Shown here: one piece after another, positions 58,078 through 64,000 of the stretch
How the letters are laid out: the number at the start of each line of letters is the position of its first letter
Numbering within the stretch: position 1 is the stretch's first letter
Assembly (NCBI GenBank): GCA_038330415.1
Contig: JBBQNZ010000001.1
Span: 44,719 to 108,718, forward strand
Source of the DNA: Fodinibacter sp038330415
GTDB lineage: Bacteria; Actinomycetota; Actinomycetes; Actinomycetales; Dermatophilaceae
DNA length: 64,000 nucleotides
Direction: 5' to 3'
Translations under genes and position numbers: made by a program
The notes under the pieces: model-generated
What the model was told of the DNA's origin: nothing
Seen by the model: the letters and a program-made list of their open reading frames with translations, nothing else
Database searches by the model: none

Positions 58078-58129
58078 TTGTTGCGAACAATGTGCAACAA
58101 CAGCCCTTGTTGCGAATAATGTGCAACAA
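58078..58129 (+). promoter_or_regulatory. Tandem 23-bp palindromic operator before the Ni/Co transporter
   Basis: Two copies of a 23-bp element at 58078-58100 and 58107-58129 differ at one base and have a 29-bp period. Each has outer arms TTGTTGC and GCAACAA around a GAANAATGT core. TAATGT in copy 2 (58117-58122) may be the -10. Such a double site 28 nt before cbiM strongly suggests control by a metal-responsive dimeric repressor (Fur/Nur, ArsR or similar). The regulator is not in the window. Confidence 0.7.
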
Positions 58130-58156
58130 GCACCCTCGAGCAGCAAGGAGCAGCAC

Positions 58157-58846
58157 GTGCACGTGCCCGACGGCTTCCTCGACGCCCCGACCTCGGTCGC
58201 CACGGCCGTCGTCTCCGCAGGTGTCGTCGCGGCGTGCCTGGCGCGCTCGGCCCGGCACGAGCTCGACGACCGCTCGGCGCCCCTCGCCGGGCTGGTGGCC
58301 GTGTTCATCTTCGCGGCCCAGCTGGTGACGTTCCCGATCGGGGCGGGCACGTCCGGCCACCTCCTCGGGGGCGTGCTGGCGGCCGTGCTCGTGGGTCCGG
58401 CCACGGCCACGCTGTGCCTCACCGTGGTCGTCACCGTGCAGGCGCTCCTCTTCGCCGACGGTGGGGTCAGCGCGCTCGGCACGAACGTCCTGCTGATGGG
58501 CGTGGTGGCGGTGTGGGTCGGCTACGGCGCCTTCCGCCTCGCGCTGGCCGTGCTGCCGCGCCGGCTGTCCAGCGTCAGCATCGCGGCCGGGGTCGGTGCC
58601 TTCGTCAGCGTGCCGACAGCGGCCCTGGCGTTCGTCGGCCTCTACGCCCTGGGCGGGGCCGCCCCGATCCCGCTCGACAGGCTGGCCGCCTTCATGACCG
58701 GGTGGCACGTCCTCATCGGGCTCGGTGAGGCGGTCATCACCGTGCTCGCCGTGTCGAGCGTCGTCGCAGCCCGGCCCGACCTGGTCTACGGCGCGCGGCG
58801 CCGCCTGCCGGCGCTCGAGCTGCGCACCCCGAAGCCCGTGGCATGA
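58157..58846 (+). CDS. cbiM: ECF transporter S component CbiM (cobalt/nickel)
   Basis: A 229-aa membrane protein that captures Co2+ or Ni2+ for the ECF transporter. The mature N-terminus MHVPDGFLDAP supplies the diagnostic His2-based metal site of CbiM/NikM. About six helices follow, with GVSALGTNVLLMG conserved. GTG 58157 was chosen because it puts histidine at position 2, preceded by AAGGAG. The order cbiM, PDGLE, cbiQ, cbiO is complete, with overlapping genes. Confidence 0.93.
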   Translation: MHVPDGFLDAPTSVATAVVSAGVVAACLARSARHELDDRSAPLAGLVAVFIFAAQLVTFPIGAGTSGHLLGGVLAAVLVGPATATLCLTVVVTVQALLFADGGVSALGTNVLLMGVVAVWVGYGAFRLALAVLPRRLSSVSIAAGVGAFVSVPTAALAFVGLYALGGAAPIPLDRLAAFMTGWHVLIGLGEAVITVLAVSSVVAARPDLVYGARRRLPALELRTPKPVA

Positions 58847-59148
58847 CGACCCGGCGGCTCGTCCTGGTCGGCCTCGCCCTCAGTGCGTTCATCGCGGGGG
58901 TCGTCTCCTTCTACGCCTCGCGTCACCCCGACGGCCTCACCTTCGTCGCCCAGTCGCTCGGCTTCTCCGACACCGAGCGCAGCTCCGCGACCTCCGGCTC
59001 ACCGCTGGCGGGCTACACGGTGTCCGGTGTCGGCGACGCCCGGCTGTCCGGCGGGCTGGCCGGCCTGGTGGGGCTGGCCGTGGTCGGGCTGCTGATGGCC
59101 GGGCTGGTGCTCCTCCTGCGGCGCCGCGCGCCGCGGGGCGAGGACTGA
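58843..59148 (+). CDS. PDGLE-domain protein (CbiN-like transporter subunit)
   Basis: A small 101-aa protein with one N-terminal and one C-terminal membrane helix around an external loop bearing HPDGLTFVAQSLGF, the PDGLE motif. It replaces CbiN in many Ni/Co ECF transporters and is needed with CbiM for metal uptake. The ATGA overlap with cbiM and 1-nt gap to cbiQ support it. Confidence 0.88.
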   Translation: MTTRRLVLVGLALSAFIAGVVSFYASRHPDGLTFVAQSLGFSDTERSSATSGSPLAGYTVSGVGDARLSGGLAGLVGLAVVGLLMAGLVLLLRRRAPRGED

Positions 59149-59149
59149 G

Positions 59150-59911
59150 GTGGGCTCGGGCCCCTCGGCACACCTGCACGTCGCGGGCACCACGACGCTG
59201 CATCGGATGCCGGCTCACGCCAAGCTGGTCGGCCTCCTCGCCTTCGTGCTGCTGGTGGTCTCGGTGCCGCCGCAGGACCACCTGGCTCTCCTCGTCCTGG
59301 TCCTCGTCGCCGTGGGCATCCTGGGCAGCACCCGGGTTCCCGCGCGCTTCCTGCTGCCGCGGCTGGCCGTGGAGCTGCCGTTCGTGGTGTTCGCGCTGCT
59401 CTTGCCGTTCGTCGCCGTCGGCCCGCAGGTGGCGCTCGGGCCGCTCACCGTCTCGCAGGCCGGCCTCGATGCGGCCGTCGCGCTGCTGCTCAAGGGCACC
59501 TGCGGTGTCCTCGTGGCGGTGGCGTTCGCCGTCACGACCCGCCCGCGCGACCTCGTCCGCGCCCTGCAGCACCTGCGGGTGCCCGACACCCTTGTCACCA
59601 TCGCCGGGTTCATGGTGCGCTACGTCGACGTCGTCGGCGACCAGCTGCGCCGGATGCGGGTGGCCCGCGCCTCCCGAGGCTTCACCGCCCGCTCGGTGCG
59701 AGCCTGGCCGGCGCTCGCCGCGAGCACCGGGTCGCTGTTCATCCGCAGCTACGAGCGCGGCGAGCGGGTGCACCTCGCGATGGTCAGCCGCGGTTGGTCG
59801 GGCCGGATGCCGGTCACCGCACCGCTCGCGGCGTCGCCGGCCCAGTGGGCGCTGGCGCTGGCGCCCGCGGCCGTGGCCGCCGCGGTCACGGTGGGGGTGC
59901 GGGTCGGATGA
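59150..59911 (+). CDS. cbiQ: ECF transporter T component CbiQ
   Basis: A 253-aa transmembrane coupling protein. The Ala-Arg-Gly-like coupling motifs of EcfT proteins are visible as MRVARASRGF and MVSRGWSGR, in helices that contact the ATPase. It contains about five membrane segments. The GTG start follows the PDGLE gene by one base, and the stop overlaps cbiO by 4 nt. Confidence 0.9.
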   Translation: MGSGPSAHLHVAGTTTLHRMPAHAKLVGLLAFVLLVVSVPPQDHLALLVLVLVAVGILGSTRVPARFLLPRLAVELPFVVFALLLPFVAVGPQVALGPLTVSQAGLDAAVALLLKGTCGVLVAVAFAVTTRPRDLVRALQHLRVPDTLVTIAGFMVRYVDVVGDQLRRMRVARASRGFTARSVRAWPALAASTGSLFIRSYERGERVHLAMVSRGWSGRMPVTAPLAASPAQWALALAPAAVAAAVTVGVRVG

Positions 59912-60639
59912 GCGTGCCCGTCCTCGACCTGCACGGTGTCGCCTACGCCTATCCCGGTGGGCACCAGGCCCTCTTCGGCGTCGACCTGCACGTGCACCCT
60001 GGGGAGCGGGTCGCCCTGCTCGGGCCGAACGGCGCCGGCAAGACCACGCTGGTGCTGCACCTGAACGGCATCCTGACGCCGGGCGCCGGCAGCGTGACCG
60101 TCTCGGGGCTGCCCGTGACCGACGCGAACCTGCTCGAGGTGCGGCGCCGGGTCGGCATCGTCTTCCAGGACCCCGACGACCAGCTGTTCATGCCCACCGT
60201 GCGCGACGACGTGGCGTTCGGCCCGGCCAACCTGGGCCTGCGCGGCGACGAGCTCGAGGCGCGGGTGGCCGAGGCGCTCGACCTCGTGGGCGTTTGCGAC
60301 CTGGCCGACCGGGCGCCACACCACCTGTCCTTCGGCCAGCGGCGGCGGGTCGCCATCGCCACCGTGCTGGCGATGCGACCCGAGATCCTGGTGCTCGACG
60401 AGCCGTCGTCGAACCTCGACCCGGCGTCACGGCGCGAGCTGGCCGGCATCCTGCGCTCGCTCGACGTCACCGTGCTGATGGTCACCCACGACCTGCCCTA
60501 CGCGGTCGAGCTGTGCGAACGGTCGGTCGTGCTGTCGGAGGGCGTCGTCGTCGCGGACGGCCCCACCCGCGAGGTGCTCGGCGACCAGGCCCTCATGGCT
60601 AGACACCGCCTGGAGCTGCCCGTCGGGTTCTCGATCTAG
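59908..60639 (+). CDS. cbiO: ECF transporter A component, ATPase CbiO
   Basis: ABC ATPase (243 aa) energising Ni/Co uptake. Walker A GPNGAGKTT, Q-loop VFQDPDDQLFMPTV (a CbiO-type signature), ABC signature LSFGQRRRVAIATVL, Walker B ILVLDEPSSNLD and H-loop VTHDLPYAVEL are intact. A single ATPase gene suggests a homodimer. ATGA couples it to cbiQ. Confidence 0.93.
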   Translation: MSVPVLDLHGVAYAYPGGHQALFGVDLHVHPGERVALLGPNGAGKTTLVLHLNGILTPGAGSVTVSGLPVTDANLLEVRRRVGIVFQDPDDQLFMPTVRDDVAFGPANLGLRGDELEARVAEALDLVGVCDLADRAPHHLSFGQRRRVAIATVLAMRPEILVLDEPSSNLDPASRRELAGILRSLDVTVLMVTHDLPYAVELCERSVVLSEGVVVADGPTREVLGDQALMARHRLELPVGFSI

Positions 60640-60642
60640 GGT
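60637..60642 (+). promoter_or_regulatory. Leaderless -10 element (TAGGGT)
   Basis: TAGGGT starts in the stop codon of cbiO and ends 7 nt before ATG 60650. It separates the DUF3090 gene from the transporter operon and favours this ATG over the GTG codons at 60641 and 60644. Confidence 0.45.
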
Positions 60643-60649
60643 GGTGCCC

Positions 60650-61168
60650 ATGCCAGCAACCGTGTTCGACCCGCCCGAGCGATTCGTCGCCGGGACCGTC
60701 GGGCCGCCCGGCGGCCGCACCTTCTTCCTGCAGGCGAGCGGCGAGGGGCGGCTCGTCTCGGTCTCGCTCGAGAAGGTCCAGGTCAGCGTGCTCGCCGACC
60801 GGGTCAACGAGCTGCTCGACGCGCACGCAGAGGGCACCGCCACCGAGCCGCTCGGTGGCGGTGACACGGACCCCCTTGCCACGCCCATCGAGGACGAGTT
60901 CCGGGTCGACACCCTCGCCCTGGCCTGGGACCCCGTCCGCAACGTGCTGGTCATCGAGTGCCACGACTCGGACCCCGAGGAGGCCGAGGAGGCCGACGAA
61001 GACACCGTGCAGACCCTGCGGGTCGTGCTCAGCCCCACGGCGGCGCGGGCCTTCGCCCGACGGTGCGGTGCGGTCGTGTCCGCCGGCCGACCTTCCTGCC
61101 CGTTCTGCGGCCAGCCGCTGGACCCCACCGGCCACATCTGCCCTCGTGCCAACGGATACCGGCGCTGA
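60650..61168 (+). CDS. DUF3090 family protein
   Basis: A 172-aa actinobacterial protein (FDPPERFVAGTVGPPGGRTF, LSPTAARAFARRCGAVVSAG) ending in a zinc-ribbon-like pair CPFCGQPLDPTGHICP. Function is unknown. In actinobacteria it is encoded with the SCO1664-family gene and mshC, as here. It overlaps the next gene by 23 nt. Confidence 0.87.
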   Translation: MPATVFDPPERFVAGTVGPPGGRTFFLQASGEGRLVSVSLEKVQVSVLADRVNELLDAHAEGTATEPLGGGDTDPLATPIEDEFRVDTLALAWDPVRNVLVIECHDSDPEEAEEADEDTVQTLRVVLSPTAARAFARRCGAVVSAGRPSCPFCGQPLDPTGHICPRANGYRR

Positions 61169-61961
61169 CGTCGTCGACCTCCTGACGAGCGGGGTCCTCA
61201 CCCCGGTCGGCCGGATCGTCGACTCCTCCAACGGTGCGTTGCTCTGCTCGGTCCAGGCGCCGGGCCGCGCTGCCGATGCCGAGCCGGTGCTCGTCATCCA
61301 CAAGCCGGAGGCCAGCGAGCGTCCGCTGTGGGACTACCCCGACGGCACCCTCGTCGCCCGTGAGCGGGCCGCCTACCTGGTCAGCGCCGCCGGTGGCTTC
61401 GACGTCGTTCCCCCGACTGTGCTGCGCAACGGCCCGCTCGGCCCGGGCTCGGTGCAGCTGTGGGTGGGGCCGGTCGACGGTGAGCCCGACCCGCTGGTCG
61501 ACGTGACCCCGGCGGGCCAGGTGCCCGACGGCTGGGTCGTCGTGCTCGAGGGTGAGTCGCCCGGCGGGCGGCCCGTGGTCGTGTCGCACAGCCCCGAGCC
61601 GGCCCTGCGCACCGTGGCGGTCTTCGACGCCGTGCTCAACAACTCCGACCGCAAGGGCAGCCACCTGCTGCGCGACGGCGACGTGGTGCGGGGGTGCGAC
61701 CACGGGGTCAGCCTGTCCGTGGAGCCGAAGCTGCGCACCGTGCTGTGGGGCTGGGCGGGAGACCCGGTGCCGGAGGCCGACCTGGCCCGGCTCGAGACCC
61801 TGCTCGGCGCGCTCGACCAGGGGCTGGCCGACGAGCTGGCGACGCTGCTGACCCGCGCCGAGGTACGCGCCCTGCGGCAGCGCACCGAGTCGCTGCTGCG
61901 CACTCGCCGGCACCCTCAGCCGCGGCCCGGCTGGCCGGCGATCCCGTGGCCGGCCCTGTAG
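61146..61961 (+). CDS. SCO1664-family protein with PI3K/HipA-like kinase motifs
   Basis: A 271-aa protein of the actinobacterial SCO1664 family. Kinase-like features include VLVIHKPEASERPLWDYPDG (nucleotide-binding Lys), the catalytic loop AVLNNSDRKGSHLL and the metal motif CDHGVSLSVE. The fold is that of PI3/4-kinase and HipA proteins. Substrate and activity are unknown. It starts at GTG 61146 inside the DUF3090 gene. Its constant association with DUF3090, mshC and PAC2 suggests a shared, undefined process. Confidence 0.85.
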   Translation: MPTDTGADVVDLLTSGVLTPVGRIVDSSNGALLCSVQAPGRAADAEPVLVIHKPEASERPLWDYPDGTLVARERAAYLVSAAGGFDVVPPTVLRNGPLGPGSVQLWVGPVDGEPDPLVDVTPAGQVPDGWVVVLEGESPGGRPVVVSHSPEPALRTVAVFDAVLNNSDRKGSHLLRDGDVVRGCDHGVSLSVEPKLRTVLWGWAGDPVPEADLARLETLLGALDQGLADELATLLTRAEVRALRQRTESLLRTRRHPQPRPGWPAIPWPAL

Positions 61962-61972
61962 TCGTTGCCACG

Positions 61973-61978
61973 TAGTCT
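61973..61978 (+). promoter_or_regulatory. Leaderless -10 element of mshC (TAGTCT)
   Basis: TAGTCT ends 6 nt before GTG 61985. Confidence 0.4.
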
Positions 61979-61984
61979 TGCCCG

Positions 61985-63238
61985 GTGAAGTCGTGGCCCG
62001 CCCCTTTCGTCCCCGCCGTGCCCGGCCACGGTGACCCGCTCCAGCTGTTCGACACGCAGAGCAGGTCCGTGCGCCCGGTCGACGCCGGCCCCGTGGCCCG
62101 GCTCTACGTCTGCGGCATCACCCCCTACGACGCCACCCACCTGGGTCACGCCGCCACCTACGTCACGTTCGACCTCGTCGGCCGGGCGCTGCGTGATGCC
62201 GGCCACCAGGTCGACTACGTGCAGAACGTCACCGACGTCGACGACCCGCTGCTCGAGCGGGCCGCGCGTGACGGCCGTGACTGGCGCGAGCTGGCCACCT
62301 CCGAGATCGACCTCTTCCGCGAGGACATGACGGCCCTGGCGGTCATCCCGCCCCGGGCCTACGTCGGTGTCGTCGAGTCGATGCCCGAGATCATCCGTGA
62401 GGTGCGCGCGCTGCTGGCCGACGGCACGGCCTACCGGGTCGCCGTCCCCGCAGACGAGGGCCGCGGCGACGACGTGTACCTCGACCTCGGCCAGGCGCCC
62501 ACCTTCGGGTCCGTCTCCGGGTGGACCCCCGAACAGATGGATGCCGTGTTCGCCGAGCGCGGTGGCGACCCCGAGCGGGCCGGCAAGCGAGGCCGGTTCG
62601 ACCCGCTGCTGTGGCGCGCTGTGCGGGGGGGTGAGCCGTCATGGGACGACGAGGTGCTGGGCGCCGGCCGGCCCGGTTGGCACATCGAGTGCACCGCGAT
62701 CTCCCTGAAGCACCTCGGCCACCCCTTCGACATCAAGGGTGGAGGCACCGACCTGGTGTTCCCGCACCACGAGATGAGCGCCGTGCAGGCCACCGCCCTC
62801 ACCGGTGGTGACGTCTTCGCCCGCCTCTACGTGCACCAGGCGATGGTCGGCTTCAACGGGGCGAAGATGAGCAAGTCGCGCGGCAACCTCGTGCTGGTCT
62901 CGCGGATGCGCGCCGACGGCGTCGACCCGATGGCGATCCGGCTCGTGCTGCTCGACCAGCACTACCGCACCGACTGGGAGTACACCCCCGACCTGCTCGA
63001 GACCGCGGAAGCGAGGCTCGCCCGGTGGCGGGAGGCGCTGTCGGTCAACCAGGGTGCCGACGCCACCGCGACCATCGCCGCGGTGCGCGCGGCCGTCGCC
63101 GCCGACCTCGACACCCGAGGCGCGTTGGCCGCTGTGGACGCGTGGGCCGAGCGCACCCTGGCCGGTCAGTGGGACGACGCCGCGGCGCCCGGGTTGGTGG
63201 CCCGCACCGTGGATGCCGTGCTCGGCATCCGCCTCTGA
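61985..63238 (+). CDS. mshC: Cysteine--GlcN-Ins ligase MshC (mycothiol synthesis)
   Basis: ATP-dependent ligase (417 aa) joining cysteine to GlcN-inositol in mycothiol synthesis. It derives from cysteinyl-tRNA synthetase. Present are the zinc/cysteine-binding start YVCGITPYDATHLGHA (containing the HxGH signature), a zinc-binding WHIECTA segment, and KMSKSRGNLV. It lacks the tRNA-binding C-terminal domain, which separates MshC from CysS. Mycothiol is the actinobacterial redox thiol, so this gene is strong evidence for the phylum. Confidence 0.95.
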   Translation: MKSWPAPFVPAVPGHGDPLQLFDTQSRSVRPVDAGPVARLYVCGITPYDATHLGHAATYVTFDLVGRALRDAGHQVDYVQNVTDVDDPLLERAARDGRDWRELATSEIDLFREDMTALAVIPPRAYVGVVESMPEIIREVRALLADGTAYRVAVPADEGRGDDVYLDLGQAPTFGSVSGWTPEQMDAVFAERGGDPERAGKRGRFDPLLWRAVRGGEPSWDDEVLGAGRPGWHIECTAISLKHLGHPFDIKGGGTDLVFPHHEMSAVQATALTGGDVFARLYVHQAMVGFNGAKMSKSRGNLVLVSRMRADGVDPMAIRLVLLDQHYRTDWEYTPDLLETAEARLARWREALSVNQGADATATIAAVRAAVAADLDTRGALAAVDAWAERTLAGQWDDAAAPGLVARTVDAVLGIRL

Positions 63239-63251
63239 GCCGACGCTGGTT

Positions 63252-63301
63252 GTGGGCCGTCAGGCCTCGCTGAGAACCTGCTGAGTGAGGCTGCGTCGAG
63301 G
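63252..63301. repeat. Upstream copy of a duplicated segment (GTGGGCCGTCAG...GAGAACCTG)
   Basis: GTGGGCCGTCAG (63252-63263) and GAGAACCTG (63272-63280) recur in the same order at 63688-63699 and 63717-63725. They form the left part of a roughly 200-nt tandem duplication that also includes the C6-loop RNA units downstream. Confidence 0.5.
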
Positions 63302-63350
63302 GTTGCCGATTCCGTCGCGCGAGGCCCGAATGTCGCGCTACGTTTGCCTT

Positions 63351-63456
63351 GCCTGAACAAGAACTCCCGTACCCCCCTGCAGCGGAAGTTCCGATCAGGT
63401 ACACGAAGATCCACGAAAGCCCGGCGAGACACCGGATTTCGTGGACTTCGTGTTTT
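63351..63456 (+). ncRNA. Candidate small RNA, copy 1 (C6-loop hairpin plus terminator)
   Basis: A -10-like TACGTT (63339-63344) precedes a hairpin whose stem GAACU-c-CCG pairs with CGG-a-AGUUC (63361-63391). Its loop shows exactly six cytosines followed by UGCAG. A long imperfect terminator stem (63402-63424 with 63432-63452) and a TTTT tract follow. The layout recalls the actinobacterial 6C RNA family, but only one C-rich loop is obvious. Ends are estimated. Confidence 0.5.
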
Positions 63457-63802
63457 ACGGCCCGGAACCTTCACCTGGCGTCGCACAACAGCGGCCCCCA
63501 CCTGGGCGCTGGGACAACTGAATTCGTTCTGTGATCGACTGGGGCGGACGGGCGAGAAGTGAGTCTGCGAGGCCCGCGAACGCCGCAAAGGCATCTGGTC
63601 AGCCGTCGTCGGTCTGCGACCCATCAGCCGCAAAGGCACTGTCCGCCAACGCAGCCCGACCAAATATCGACCGGCGGCTCGCCCGCGGTGGGCCGTCAGA
63701 CCGACCCAGAGCGGTCGAGAACCTGAGGATTCGCTGAGCACGGGCTGCGACCGGGCGTGCGACCGGGGTCACACACCGAATCCGAAGGCGGGGACGCAGC
63801 GC
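63457..63802. other. Non-coding spacer between the two small-RNA copies
   Basis: No plausible gene is visible: short open frames here lack family similarity and ribosome-binding sites. Its right part (63688-63730) repeats the segment seen at 63252-63301. CGCAAAGGCA occurs twice (near 63590 and 63631). Confidence 0.5.
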
Positions 63803-63814
63803 TACCCTGAAAGT

Positions 63815-63902
63815 GCTTGATACGGAACTACCGTCCCCCCTGCAGCGGAGGTTCTGACAGCACGAAAGGCCCACGAACCCGGCACCGGGTTCGTGGGCCT
63901 TT
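63815..63902 (+). ncRNA. Candidate small RNA, copy 2 (C6-loop hairpin plus terminator)
   Basis: Second copy of the unit. TACCCT (63803-63808) is again exactly 16 nt before the GAACU stem (63825). The stem GAACU-a-CCG pairs with CGG-a-GGUUC, so one pair changes from U-A to U-G while pairing is kept. The loop again has six cytosines and UGCAG. A perfect 18-bp terminator stem follows immediately. Ends are estimated. Confidence 0.55.
63865..63902. terminator. Strong bidirectional intrinsic terminator
   Basis: Perfect 18-bp inverted repeat AAAGGCCCACGAACCCGG (63865-63882) and its complement (63885-63902) with a CA loop. A-run and T-run flanks make it work in both directions: for the small RNA on plus and for the PAC2 gene on minus, whose stop is 11 nt away. 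Confidence 0.85.
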
Positions 63903-63912
63903 GACGTGCGGT

Positions 63913-64000
63913 TCAGCCCTCGTCGGTGCTGCGACGGCGCAGGTAGCGCTCGAACTCCTTGGCGATCGCGTCGCCGCTCGCCTCGGGCAGGTCTGCGGTG
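63913..64000 (-). CDS. PAC2-family protein, C-terminal end (cut by window edge)
   Basis: The minus-strand frame is open from the window edge and ends at 63913. The 28 visible residues include DLPEASGDAIAKEFERYLRR and resemble the C-terminus of PAC2-family (proteasome assembly chaperone-like) proteins, which sit next to mshC in actinobacteria. Such proteins are of uncertain function in bacteria. The Streptomyces homologue ParJ influences ParA. With so little sequence, the call leans on synteny. Confidence 0.6.
   Translation of the reverse strand, partial: TADLPEASGDAIAKEFERYLRRRSTDEG

Noticed and set aside
58068..58156. Cobalamin riboswitch upstream of cbiM
   Set aside because: The region is only 89 nt, has no B12-box-like GCCACTG and is occupied by a tandem palindrome, which points to a protein operator.
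63344..63741. Small protein genes in the region after mshC
   Set aside because: Short frames exist on both strands but have no ribosome-binding sites or recognisable composition. The duplicated hairpin units explain the conserved sequence better.

Overview
The window is a gene-dense, very high-GC (about 70%) chromosomal segment of an actinobacterium. Supporting traits are mycothiol synthesis (mshC), two F420-type luciferase-like oxidoreductases, an actinobacterial SufR-SufBDCSU operon, an InhA-type enoyl reductase, DUF3090/SCO1664/PAC2 neighbours and frequent GTG starts. Cyanophycin genes beside glycogen genes, a cNMP-domain transporter and a recurrent GGATGCCGT word suggest a Micrococcales member, perhaps Intrasporangiaceae (Tetrasphaera/Phycicoccus-like). 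That placement is inference. No phage, IS element, integrase or CRISPR array is visible.

Layout. 1-1180: end of psd plus pssA (phosphatidylethanolamine branch). 1228-7693: complete SUF iron-sulfur operon with overlapping or nearly touching genes (sufR, sufB, sufD, Rieske ferredoxin, sufC, sufS, sufU, MIP18/SufT-like). 7707-19621: housekeeping singles, namely a VLRF1 peptidyl-tRNA hydrolase, a membrane protein/wHTH regulator pair, a YpfJ-like zinc peptidase, an ABC-F protein, a phosphoesterase lipoprotein, an alpha/beta hydrolase, TrpB2, an ABC exporter, SURF1, MoaA and DUF3099. 19682-21226: fabG-inhA (FAS-II). 21286-29054: cyanophycin-related block made of a CphA-like Mur ligase without ATP-grasp but with a TPR tail, an MFS-cNMP fusion, cphA and cphB. 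29059-33645: serB, an F420 enzyme, and glgC/glgA diverging from one intergenic region. 33665-39220: ABC ATPase, NfeD plus SPFH protein, two TauE/SafE permeases, SpoU methyltransferase, P-loop ATPase. 39369-48468: DUF3037/HipA-like kinase pair, Ser/Thr kinase, secreted pullulanase and a 1136-aa protein resembling PPi-dependent PEP carboxykinase. 48579-49083: a frameshifted gene remnant and tRNA-Leu(GAG). 49225-57299: FGGY kinase, M20 peptidase, small proteins, aldo/keto reductase, F420 enzyme, UppP, VOC protein, CorA. 57375-60639: phosphatase, then a CbiM-PDGLE-CbiQ-CbiO nickel/cobalt ECF transporter behind a tandem 23-bp operator. 60650-64000: DUF3090, SCO1664-family kinase-like protein, mshC, two copies of a C6-loop small-RNA-like unit, and the end of a PAC2-family gene.

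Genome-level signals stand out. About 25 genes carry a TANNNT -10 hexamer 6-9 nt before the start codon, which predicts leaderless transcription and helped choose several starts. The word GGATGCCGT (either strand) occurs at least 24 times and appears to override codon preference. Functionally, storage metabolism is concentrated here: cyanophycin (cphA/cphB), glycogen (glgC/glgA), an alpha-glucan debranching enzyme and a possible PPi-linked PEPCK.
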